A DNA stretch of 64,000 nucleotides from Pacificibacter maritimus (GTDB lineage Bacteria; Pseudomonadota; Alphaproteobacteria; Rhodobacterales; Rhodobacteraceae). Positions within the stretch are counted from its first letter, which is position 1, and each line of letters begins with the position of its first letter. This document shows positions 9,301 to 16,615 of the stretch, one piece after another. Under the pieces are notes generated by a model, which was not told where the DNA came from, searched no databases, and worked only from the letters and a program-made list of their open reading frames with translations. The DNA is taken from assembly GCF_003814915.1 (NCBI RefSeq), contig NZ_RKQK01000001.1, forward strand, positions 636,031 to 700,030, given 5' to 3'. The position numbers were made by a program, and so were the translations under genes.

Positions 9301-12300
9301 ACAAACACTGGCTTTGTCTTTGGCGACTTCAACGCAGATGATTTCAACATCACTCCAGTTGATCGCGCACCAAACGACGAAGGTGGCAATGATATCATCT
9401 TGGGCGATGAGGGCGACGACACGCTCTACGGCGAAGGCGGTAACGACACGATCACTGGCGGCGACGGCGCGGATAGCATCTACGGCGGCTCAGGTGCGGA
9501 TACAATCATCGGCGGTAATGCGGGTGATGTGGTCGATGGTGGCACAACAGGCGATGACAACGATACACTCGACTTGTCAAACTCTGGTCCTTTGCGCATC
9601 GTGGATGAAACAACCGACGAAGATGGCGACTCGACATCTGGTACGGTTGAATTCCTTGATAACGAAGGCAATGTCACAGGCACGATGTCCTTCACGGAAA
9701 TCGAAAACCTGATCTTGCCTGAAAATACAGGTCCTGTCGCAAACGACGATACTGCAACTGTTCTGGAAGATGGCTCAGTTGTGATCGATGTTTTGGACAA
9801 CGACACAGATGCAAATGGCGATGCATTGACCATCGCTTCTGCAACCGTTCCAGCAGATCAAGGTACGGTCGAAATCGTTGACGGCAAGCTCGTGTTTACA
9901 CCAGCTGAAAACTACAATGGCCCAGCTGAAATCACCTACACTGTTGATGACGGCAATGGCGGCACAGACACAGGCACAGTCAATGTTGACGTGACCCCTG
10001 TGAACGATGCGCCTGACGCTGTGAACGATGAGATCACAACGGATGAGGACACAGCTGTCACCATCGATGTGCTTGACAATGACACCGATGTGGATGGCGA
10101 CACGCTCACCATCACAGGCGCAACTGTGCCTGCGGAACAAGGCACTGTCGAAATCGTTGACAACGAATTGGTGTTCACACCAGCCGATGATTTCAACGGC
10201 GAAGCGACGATTTCTTACGCGATCGAAGACGGAAACGGCGGCACAGATACTGCGACTGTGACAGTCAATGTAACCCCTGTGAACGACGATCCTGTGGCAG
10301 TTGATGACGCCTTTGAAACAGACGAAGACACGGCTGTGGTTATTGATCTGATCGGCAATGACACTGATGTTGATGGCGATCCTTTGACCATCGGCACTGT
10401 TTCTGTTGATCCAGCGTTTGGCGAAGTTGTCGACAATGGCGATGGCACAGCGACCTTTACACCTGCGGAAAACTACTACGGTCCAGTCACCATCGACTAC
10501 ACTGTTGTGGACGGAAATGGCGGTGAAGACGCAGGTCAAGCCATTGTAAACGTAGGCTCCGTCAACGACGGTCCAACAGCCAATGATGACGAAGACACAA
10601 CAGACGAAGACGTCTCTATCACTGTTGATCTGATCGGTAACGACACTGATCCTGACGGTGATACACTGACTGTCACTGGCGCCTCTGTCCCTGCCGACCA
10701 AGGCACGCTTGTGGACAATGGCGATGGTACAGTGACCTTCACGCCTGCGGAAAACTTCAACGGTGAAGCGACAATTTCCTACTCTGTCACAGACGGAAAT
10801 GGTGGCACATCTTCTGCGACCCACACAGTCAATGTCACACCTGTGAACGACGATCCTGTGGCCGTGGACGATATCGAAACCACTGATGAGGACCAGTCTG
10901 TCGTGATCGATCTGATCGGCAATGACACAGACGTTGATGGCGATCCTTTGACCATCGGCACTGTTTCTGTTGATCCTGCACTTGGTGAAGTTGTCGACAA
11001 TGGCGACGGCACTGTGACCTTCACACCTGCGCCTGATTACAACGGCCCTGTGACCATCGACTACACAGTTGTCGACGGCCAAGGTGGCGAAGACGCAGGC
11101 CAAGCGATCGTCTCAGTCGGCGCTGTCAATGATGCGCCAGAGGCCAACGATGACGCTGACACAACCGATGAAGACACATCTATCACTGTTGATTTGCTCG
11201 GCAATGACACTGATCCTGATGGCGATACATTGGAAGTGATCAACGCGACTGTCCCTGCCGATCAAGGCACGCTTGTGGACAATGGCGATGGTACAGTGAC
11301 CTTCACGCCTGCTGCAAATTTCAATGGCGAAGCGACGATTAGCTACGAAATCTCTGACGGCAACGGCGGTACTGATACGGGCGTTCACACGATCAACGTG
11401 ACACCTGTCGAAGACGCGCCAATCACCGAAGACGACACTGCCACAACTGATGAGGACACAGCTGTCACCATCGACGTGCTGGACAATGACACAGACCCAG
11501 ACGGTCAGCCTTTGACCATCGGTTCTGCCACTGTTCCAGCCGATCAAGGCACCGTGGAAATCGTTGACGGCAAGCTCGTGTTTACACCAGCTGACGACTT
11601 CAACGGCGAAGCGACCATCACATACACAGCCAAAGACCCAGACGGCAATGAGACGCCAGGCACTGCGGTTGTGAACGTGACACCTGTAAATGACGATCCT
11701 GTGGCCGTGGATGACACCGCGACAGTACCGTTCGAAGGTGAAGTCACCATCGATGTTCTGGACAATGACACAGATGTAGATGGCGATACGTTGACCATCG
11801 CATCTGCGACTGTTCCAGTTGATCAAGGGACTGTTGAAATCGTTGGAAACGAGCTGGTGTTCACAGCCGCTGACGGTTTTGAAGGCGAAGCGACGATCAC
11901 TTACACTGTATCCGACGGCAACGGCGGCACAGATGAAGGTGAAGTACTTGTCACTGTTGAGGCTTCTCCACTCGATGGCATCGTCTCTGGTACAGCGGGT
12001 GATGACATCATCGATCTGGCCTACACTGACGACCCCGAAGGCGACATGGTCGACAACAATGATGAAATCATTGCAGGCGAAGGCCCCAATGACGACATCA
12101 TCCGTGCAGGTGCTGGCGATGATATTGTCTACGGCGGCCTTGGCGATGATGACATCGTTGACGAAGAAGGGTCTGACACTGTCTACGGTGAAGATGGCAA
12201 CGATTACATTGATGTTTCTGGACCAAACTCTGGCCCGAACACATTCGATGAACTCGCAGCCGATCCAAGCCTGCTTGGCGATGCAGCCCTAGATGACACG

Positions 12301-14160
12301 CCGCTACCTGATGGCTTGCCTTACGATGCATTGGAAGACACCGATCCAAACAATGACATCGATTTCGTTGATGGCGGTGATGGCGACGATACGATCATCA
12401 CTGGCGATGATGATGATACGATCTACGGTGGACTTGGCAACGACACCATCTATGCAGGCATCGATAACGATACTGTTTACGGTGGCGCGGGCAACGATAC
12501 GATCATCGATGTTCAAGGTGCGGATTACATCGAAGGTGGCGCGGGCGATGATTACATCGATGCGGGCAACAACACCTTCTCTGACTATGTCGGTGATGAT
12601 CCCAACCTGCCTAACGGCTTGTACCCGTTCCCGAATGACCAAAACACCGAAGACGGCAAAGACGAAGTCCACGGTGGGTCTGGCAACGATACAATCTTTA
12701 CAGGCGATGACGCGGATATCGTTTACGGTGACCAAGGCGATGATATCATCGACGCTGGCATTGACGACGACGAAGTCTACGGCGGCTCTGGCAATGACAC
12801 CATCACAGGTGGTCACGGGTCTGATCGCATCTTTGGTGGCTCTGGCGATGACATCATCTATGCAGGTGACGTTGATGGCGTGATGAACCACACCAACGAA
12901 GGTGATGAGACCGATCCAGTGCCTGAAAACGACATGGACTATGTCCGTGGCGGTGGCGGTAACGACACCATCTATGGCGGTGATGACGCGGATACGCTTT
13001 ACGGCGATGCGGGGGATGACTACATCGATGGTGGTCTGGATGACGACTTCATCTCAGGCGGTGACGGCACAGATATCTTGATCGGCGGTCATGGCAATGA
13101 CACGCTTGTGTCCGACAATGATGACTTTGTTGACACCTTGGATGCAGGCGAGGGCGACGATACGCTCTTTGTTGGCACCAATGATATCGCAGATGCTGGC
13201 ACGGGCGATGATACGGCGACTATTCGCGGTGAAAACGCTACTGTGGACATGGGCGATGGCGATGACTTTGTCACTGTCACCAATGGTGCTGATGGCGCTG
13301 ACATCATGGGCGGCGCGGGGCGTGATACATTTGATATCAACAACGCGCCTGGCACGGTAGCTAACCCATCATTCATGACCATTGATGGTGGATCTGCGGG
13401 TGATGACTACGATGTCTTGGATTTAACTGGTTCTACAGTTGAAGACGGATCGTTCGACATCGAATTCACCAACCCAGATTCCAACGGCAACGGGTTTGAT
13501 GGAACCGTCACTTACTATGACGCTTCTGGAAATATGACTGGCACGCTCGAATTCACAGAAATCGAGAATGTCATCCCATGTTTCACTCCAGGCACGATGA
13601 TCGCGACACCAAAAGGTGAAGTCGATGTCGCCACCATGAAAGTGGGCGACAAAGTGATCACGCGTGACAATGGTTTGCAATCAATCCGCTGGATTGGGAA
13701 AAAATCACTGTCTCCTGCTGAGTTGATGCTGCGCCCTGAGCTGCGTCCTGTCATGATCAGTCAAGGTGCCTTGGGCAATGGTCTGCCTGAACGCGATATG
13801 ATGGTGTCTCCAAACCACCGCATGTTGGTGTCTTCTGACAAAGCAGCGCTCTACTTTGATGACCACGAAGTGCTTGTGGCAGCGAAACACTTGACCAAAA
13901 TGGATGGTGTTGAGTTGGTGGATGCGACCAGTGTGACATATATCCACGTGATGTTCGATCACCACGAAGTCATCCTGAGCGATGGCACATGGTCTGAGAG
14001 CTTCCAGCCTGGCGACTTTACACTGGCTGGTATCGGAGAAGAACAACGCGAAGAAATCTTTGCGCTCTTCCCTGAACTGCGTGAACAGTCAGGACGCGGC
14101 CATTACGCAACAGCGCGTCGTGTGCTTCGTAAACATGAAGCAGAGCTGCTGGTTTCATAG
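6373..14160 (+). CDS. Giant RTX adhesin-like protein with eight cadherin-like repeats and C-terminal Hint domain
   Basis: This 2595-residue, very acidic protein is predicted to be exported by a type I secretion system: it has no Sec signal but glycine/aspartate RTX nonapeptides. In order it has a LamG/concanavalin-like domain (about 25-235); an RTX block (245-335); two related beta modules (about 338-530 and 571-755) separated by RTX repeats; a module of about 200 residues (799-995) shared with the next RTX protein; RTX (1000-1058); a pre-Hint-like module (1064-1119); eight VCBS/cadherin-like repeats of about 94 residues (1120-1864); a long RTX block (about 1870-2340); a second pre-Hint module; and a Hint_2 domain starting at Cys2403 (CFTPGTMIATPKGE, then SPNHRML), which is the intein/hedgehog fold. 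No ABC exporter or HlyD partner is nearby. The start is supported by GGAGAGAG just upstream. The target ligand is unknown. Confidence 0.9.
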   Translation: MTYWWNWGSSHTSPTTETSGAQFSDPAAQNLIGLWDFSTGATTADTGLADGIAQNGHFVGDATASGNALRLNGNGHFDTAGTAANDVPFEIGQGTVMLQFNQDNHVGTSPDTLVSRGEYADRSTEGHFNISVTEHGAVTVFHASGEQLSLSTGNGFFSAGDDVRVAYSWDESGTGSFVVENITDGTSYSEDFDSTGLSMDIGDNDDENFTFGAREKDDGVYDHYFDGQIGYVAIFNTDVVNVGGGEGIVEGTDGDDLIDTAYTGDPDGDMIDAGDALLEGEVGDDDIVVAGAGNDTVLSGEGDDEVYGQAGDDYIDGGAGNDFLVGDGGTGSTRVPTGETVRESFEWDLAGVSDEGQLNGFTQDTGNVDVTFSYSTTGATQTEFSTDTQKVHSIDTDGSGADAHSSMDSELSSVSDKGTYELGFSDPVSDVSFRVNDIDGDGVVKVTAFDADGNQINVDMTGGYKLTLLDTDGQFGVDTADSKGGYEDDTSGNYSILVDIPGPVARVVIEHTQDGANTSGINVTDVYYDATVYEVIEGSAGGEVGDDTILGGAGDDIIYGDTGQGATAVAGDPTTFDISDMSGGKIVSEDGVVTTDVSLNGFIKTTSSSTYGKATPDNVFYSGPEVGGSSNTLDLEFDTLVSDVSFTIYDVNQGSGWDDKVTIIALDADGNQVPVTFSGGNVTSGGVDVSGNSIDGNDNNTTFRLDPNNPDNVQVTISGPIASLEIIHEAGNDTSTQLGWIGVGDIEATPILDPNSGAGTGGSNGFGDDILMGGTGDDVIYGDNGDNLGITGDETSGTDATGIDLAIGNVRTGSDTGDSIIYDDVATLDDGTSISARLVLVETSDSSLNVDLTPVAGSSNGHAILLNGNNDAGSNGDTATFRLEFFDPATGEPVAINSGLSIGDIDLRNAGEVAEFDLDDITGYGTRPGSSLTVQNDGTSVSATGTETNNADDPDAEFGVTFENTSEITFTVTAGATNTGFVFGDFNADDFNITPVDRAPNDEGGNDIILGDEGDDTLYGEGGNDTITGGDGADSIYGGSGADTIIGGNAGDVVDGGTTGDDNDTLDLSNSGPLRIVDETTDEDGDSTSGTVEFLDNEGNVTGTMSFTEIENLILPENTGPVANDDTATVLEDGSVVIDVLDNDTDANGDALTIASATVPADQGTVEIVDGKLVFTPAENYNGPAEITYTVDDGNGGTDTGTVNVDVTPVNDAPDAVNDEITTDEDTAVTIDVLDNDTDVDGDTLTITGATVPAEQGTVEIVDNELVFTPADDFNGEATISYAIEDGNGGTDTATVTVNVTPVNDDPVAVDDAFETDEDTAVVIDLIGNDTDVDGDPLTIGTVSVDPAFGEVVDNGDGTATFTPAENYYGPVTIDYTVVDGNGGEDAGQAIVNVGSVNDGPTANDDEDTTDEDVSITVDLIGNDTDPDGDTLTVTGASVPADQGTLVDNGDGTVTFTPAENFNGEATISYSVTDGNGGTSSATHTVNVTPVNDDPVAVDDIETTDEDQSVVIDLIGNDTDVDGDPLTIGTVSVDPALGEVVDNGDGTVTFTPAPDYNGPVTIDYTVVDGQGGEDAGQAIVSVGAVNDAPEANDDADTTDEDTSITVDLLGNDTDPDGDTLEVINATVPADQGTLVDNGDGTVTFTPAANFNGEATISYEISDGNGGTDTGVHTINVTPVEDAPITEDDTATTDEDTAVTIDVLDNDTDPDGQPLTIGSATVPADQGTVEIVDGKLVFTPADDFNGEATITYTAKDPDGNETPGTAVVNVTPVNDDPVAVDDTATVPFEGEVTIDVLDNDTDVDGDTLTIASATVPVDQGTVEIVGNELVFTAADGFEGEATITYTVSDGNGGTDEGEVLVTVEASPLDGIVSGTAGDDIIDLAYTDDPEGDMVDNNDEIIAGEGPNDDIIRAGAGDDIVYGGLGDDDIVDEEGSDTVYGEDGNDYIDVSGPNSGPNTFDELAADPSLLGDAALDDTPLPDGLPYDALEDTDPNNDIDFVDGGDGDDTIITGDDDDTIYGGLGNDTIYAGIDNDTVYGGAGNDTIIDVQGADYIEGGAGDDYIDAGNNTFSDYVGDDPNLPNGLYPFPNDQNTEDGKDEVHGGSGNDTIFTGDDADIVYGDQGDDIIDAGIDDDEVYGGSGNDTITGGHGSDRIFGGSGDDIIYAGDVDGVMNHTNEGDETDPVPENDMDYVRGGGGNDTIYGGDDADTLYGDAGDDYIDGGLDDDFISGGDGTDILIGGHGNDTLVSDNDDFVDTLDAGEGDDTLFVGTNDIADAGTGDDTATIRGENATVDMGDGDDFVTVTNGADGADIMGGAGRDTFDINNAPGTVANPSFMTIDGGSAGDDYDVLDLTGSTVEDGSFDIEFTNPDSNGNGFDGTVTYYDASGNMTGTLEFTEIENVIPCFTPGTMIATPKGEVDVATMKVGDKVITRDNGLQSIRWIGKKSLSPAELMLRPELRPVMISQGALGNGLPERDMMVSPNHRMLVSSDKAALYFDDHEVLVAAKHLTKMDGVELVDATSVTYIHVMFDHHEVILSDGTWSESFQPGDFTLAGIGEEQREEIFALFPELREQSGRGHYATARRVLRKHEAELLVS
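9730..11964 (+). repeat. Eight tandem cadherin-like repeats encoded in the giant RTX gene
   Basis: Repeat starts lie at 9730, 10009, 10288, 10570, 10852, 11134, 11416 and 11695, each 279-282 bases long except the last. Each encodes a unit beginning like DPVAVDD..TTDED and containing GNDTDVDGD or DNDTDVDGD. Units 3-4 (10288-10851) and 5-6 (10852-11415) are near copies of each other, each pair exactly 564 bases long. This is in-frame coding repetition, not a CRISPR array. Confidence 0.9.
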
Positions 14161-14322
14161 ACCAGATCAGTATCGCTTCCTAACCGAATGCTCTGGGAGG
14201 GCAGGGCATTCGGGCTTCGCGCCATCTGATGGTGTGGGGCAGCGTCCCTGATTCTTTGATCCACTGAGTTTTCGCTTTTGGATCAGGGGCGTTTCCACTT
14301 TTGATACAATGCTCAAAATAAG

Positions 14323-14362
14323 ATACAGTCGTTTCACTTTTTGAAGCGGCTGTATTTTTTTT
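14323..14362 (+). terminator. Rho-independent terminator after the giant RTX gene
   Basis: A 14-pair stem (ATACAGTCGTTTCA with TGAAGCGGCTGTAT, two G:U pairs) around a short loop is followed by a run of eight T. It lies about 160 bases after the stop codon and separates the two RTX genes into different transcripts. Confidence 0.85.
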
Positions 14363-14482
14363 CTGCTAATGGCTGATAATTTAAACAATCCTTTACGCTT
14401 TTCTTGATATCAAAAATTAATATTAAATATCTGATGCTTAAGCGAAATTCGACTGTAACTATCTGCCATAAAGGTCTTAAAA

Positions 14483-14638
14483 ATGCGGCAGTGCAGCGAA
14501 AAAATGCCGACGGGGAATAATGAAACGGAACTCCCTGTGTTGAAAAAGAGTAAGTTTGATACAGTTATCTCAACATGTGCGGAATGCGATAAGTTTACGT
14601 CTAAAAAGTATCGCGCTCGCTTTGCATTTATAAATTAG
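14483..14638 (+). CDS. 51-residue small ORF upstream of the second RTX/Hint gene
   Basis: An ATG at 14483 opens a 51-codon frame ending in TAG, with AAAGG seven bases upstream. The peptide starts MRQCSEKMPTGNNETELP and has a CAEC motif (Cys32, Cys35) plus Cys4 and a basic C-terminal half. It ends 31 bases before the next RTX gene, on the same strand and after the preceding gene's terminator, so it would share that gene's transcript. It has no similarity that I can see to the 31-residue ORF at 6055. It may be a leader peptide, a small zinc- or redox-binding protein, or chance. Confidence 0.38.
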   Translation: MRQCSEKMPTGNNETELPVLKKSKFDTVISTCAECDKFTSKKYRARFAFIN

Positions 14639-14669
14639 TCAACCTATCCGAAGTTTGGGGATTTGCTTT

Positions 14670-16460
14670 ATGGCCGATATCAGCGGTGACAACGACAACA
14701 ATGTCCTAAATGGCACAAATGGCGATGATACCATAACGGGCCGTGGTGGTGATGATGTTATCAATGGGAACGCCGGCAATGACACCATTTACGGTGACGC
14801 TGGAAATAACCTTGAGGGGGCAGGGCTAGATGCAACGCCTTTGTCTTTGTCCAGCGCAAATCTGGTTTCCGATAGTTCATTGCTGAACAACAATGCGCGC
14901 CCTGGCGATGTAGCGGTCTATAGAAACGTCGCTCAGCTTGAAGATGGCACTCAAATCTCAGCGCGTATCGTGCTTGTAGAGACCTCTGATCCATTCTTGA
15001 ACATCGACATGAGCGGTGGCAACGGATCAGAAATTCTTTTGAACAGCGGCATCGGACGGACCTCATTTGATCGCGGGGAAACCGCGACATTCCGCATGGA
15101 ATTTTTTGATCCAGCGACAGGTCAACCTGTTGCCCTGAATTCGACCGCCACTTTCAACGATCTCGATGCCAATGGCAGCAATGATTTCGAAGCAGTTTCA
15201 TTGGATGCGGGGTCGTTTTCAAGCTTTGGCACGCAAGACGGAACGTCTTTGAATATTCAAAATGACGGATCAACCGTCACAGCCAGCGGTACAGAGGCCA
15301 ATAGCCCCAGCGATCAGGATGCGTGGTTCTCTGCTCAGTTTGAAAATCAGACCTCTATCACTTTTACCCTGACCACGCGATCTTCGCCGTCTGGGTTTAC
15401 CATGAATGGCGATCTTATTGAGGACGTCATTGAAACCCCCTTGGTGCCTGGCGATGATGTGATCGACGGCGGATCTGGCAACGATATCATCTACGGCGAA
15501 GCGGGAAATGACACGCTGACAGCGGGGGATGGTTACGACCAACTGTTCGGCGGCGCAGGGGAGGATACCCTCTATGGCGGCGGCGAAAATGACGTTTTGT
15601 CAGGTGGTGATGGGGCCGATACAATTGTTGTCAATTCCATCGGCAATACAACCAATCCGAACAATACCACCGTTGATGGCGGCGGTGATGGCGATGCGAC
15701 AGACCAAGACACGCTGGATCTGTCGTGGTTTATCGACAACGGATATCGGATTTCGGCGCAAACTCAAAACCCAGATGACGATGGCAACGGGTTCTCGGGA
15801 CAGTTCACATTTTTTAATGAGGGCAACGGCCAAACTGCCACGATCAACTACACCGATATCGAAGAATTTGTCATTTGCTTCACACCAAATACAGCCATTG
15901 CCACGCCACAAGGTGAGGTGGCTGCCGAAACTCTGTCTGTGGGTGATAAAATCTTCACCCGCGACAATGGTGTGCAAGAAATCCAATGGGTGGGTCGCAA
16001 AGACCTGACGGCAAAAGATATCGCGCAGCAAAAATCACTCGCGCCTGTTTTCATTCAAAAGGGCGCTTTGGGCAACGGATTACCTGATCGCGATTTGATG
16101 GTGTCACCGCAGCATCGAATTTTGCTGACCTCAGACCGCGCGATGTTGTATTTTGATGAACGTGAAGTGCTGGCACCTGCTATTCATTTGGTCGACTTGC
16201 CTGGGATCACGCAAGTTCAACCTGCTGAGACATCCTATTTGCACTTTTTATGTGAAAACCACGAAGTGGTTTTGTCAAACGGGACATGGACTGAGACATT
16301 CCAGCCAGGAAATGCATCCATGAACAGTTTGAAATCAGCACAGCGCGAAGAGGTCTACACGCTCTTTCCTGAACTCAAGACACAGGCGGGTCTCACCAAT
16401 TACGCATCTGCACGTAAGTCATTGAAAAGACATGAAACACGTTTGTTGTGGGCCAGCTAA
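14670..16460 (+). CDS. RTX protein with C-terminal Hint domain (short paralogue of the giant protein)
   Basis: This is a 596-residue acidic protein. RTX repeats at the N-terminus (1-45) are followed by a module of about 200 residues (54-250) clearly related to residues 799-995 of the giant protein (shared motifs RIVLVETSD and FFDPATG). A second RTX block (about 258-310) follows, then a pre-Hint module and a Hint_2 domain from Cys403 (CFTPNTAIATPQGE, later SPQHRIL). The last 40 residues (QREEVYTLFPEL onward) match the giant protein's tail. The ATG at 14670 is preferred over an in-frame TTG at 14655 because GGGG lies about 9 bases upstream and the RTX sequence begins right after it. Type I secretion is inferred from the RTX repeats. 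No exporter genes are in the window. Confidence 0.88.
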   Translation: MADISGDNDNNVLNGTNGDDTITGRGGDDVINGNAGNDTIYGDAGNNLEGAGLDATPLSLSSANLVSDSSLLNNNARPGDVAVYRNVAQLEDGTQISARIVLVETSDPFLNIDMSGGNGSEILLNSGIGRTSFDRGETATFRMEFFDPATGQPVALNSTATFNDLDANGSNDFEAVSLDAGSFSSFGTQDGTSLNIQNDGSTVTASGTEANSPSDQDAWFSAQFENQTSITFTLTTRSSPSGFTMNGDLIEDVIETPLVPGDDVIDGGSGNDIIYGEAGNDTLTAGDGYDQLFGGAGEDTLYGGGENDVLSGGDGADTIVVNSIGNTTNPNNTTVDGGGDGDATDQDTLDLSWFIDNGYRISAQTQNPDDDGNGFSGQFTFFNEGNGQTATINYTDIEEFVICFTPNTAIATPQGEVAAETLSVGDKIFTRDNGVQEIQWVGRKDLTAKDIAQQKSLAPVFIQKGALGNGLPDRDLMVSPQHRILLTSDRAMLYFDEREVLAPAIHLVDLPGITQVQPAETSYLHFLCENHEVVLSNGTWTETFQPGNASMNSLKSAQREEVYTLFPELKTQAGLTNYASARKSLKRHETRLLWAS

Positions 16461-16484
16461 GCTGTCACCAGATTTGATCGTTTG

Positions 16485-16512
16485 AAAGGCGCCCTTCGGG
16501 GCGTCTTTTTTA
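16485..16512 (+). terminator. Terminator after the second RTX/Hint gene
   Basis: A stem GGCGCCC with loop TTCG and GGGCGTC is followed by TTTTTT. It starts 25 bases after the stop codon. Confidence 0.88.
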
Positions 16513-16556
16513 TGGCGCCACGCAACTTACCCCTCGTGCCGTAAGCAGTCACGCAT

Positions 16557-16600
16557 GAAAAAGGCGCAGCCTTGCGAAAGACTGCGCCTTAATTTTTCTT
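16557..16600 (-). terminator. Terminator of the liv operon
   Basis: A 9-bp stem AAGGCGCAG / CTGCGCCTT is followed on the minus strand by TTTTTC. It lies just downstream of the livM stop codon and faces the terminator of the RTX gene. Confidence 0.82.
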
Positions 16601-16615
16601 GTGTTGTTTATCGCT

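Noticed and set aside
9775-11103. 442-residue open frame antisense to the cadherin-like repeats
   Set aside because: It is a shadow frame produced by the regular Asp/Gly/Thr codons of the repeats. It has repetitive low-information sequence and no RBS or family features.
9730-11964. Regular ~280-bp repeats as a possible CRISPR or satellite
   Set aside because: The repeats are in frame, long, diverged and encode cadherin-like domains. There are no short direct repeats with unique spacers.
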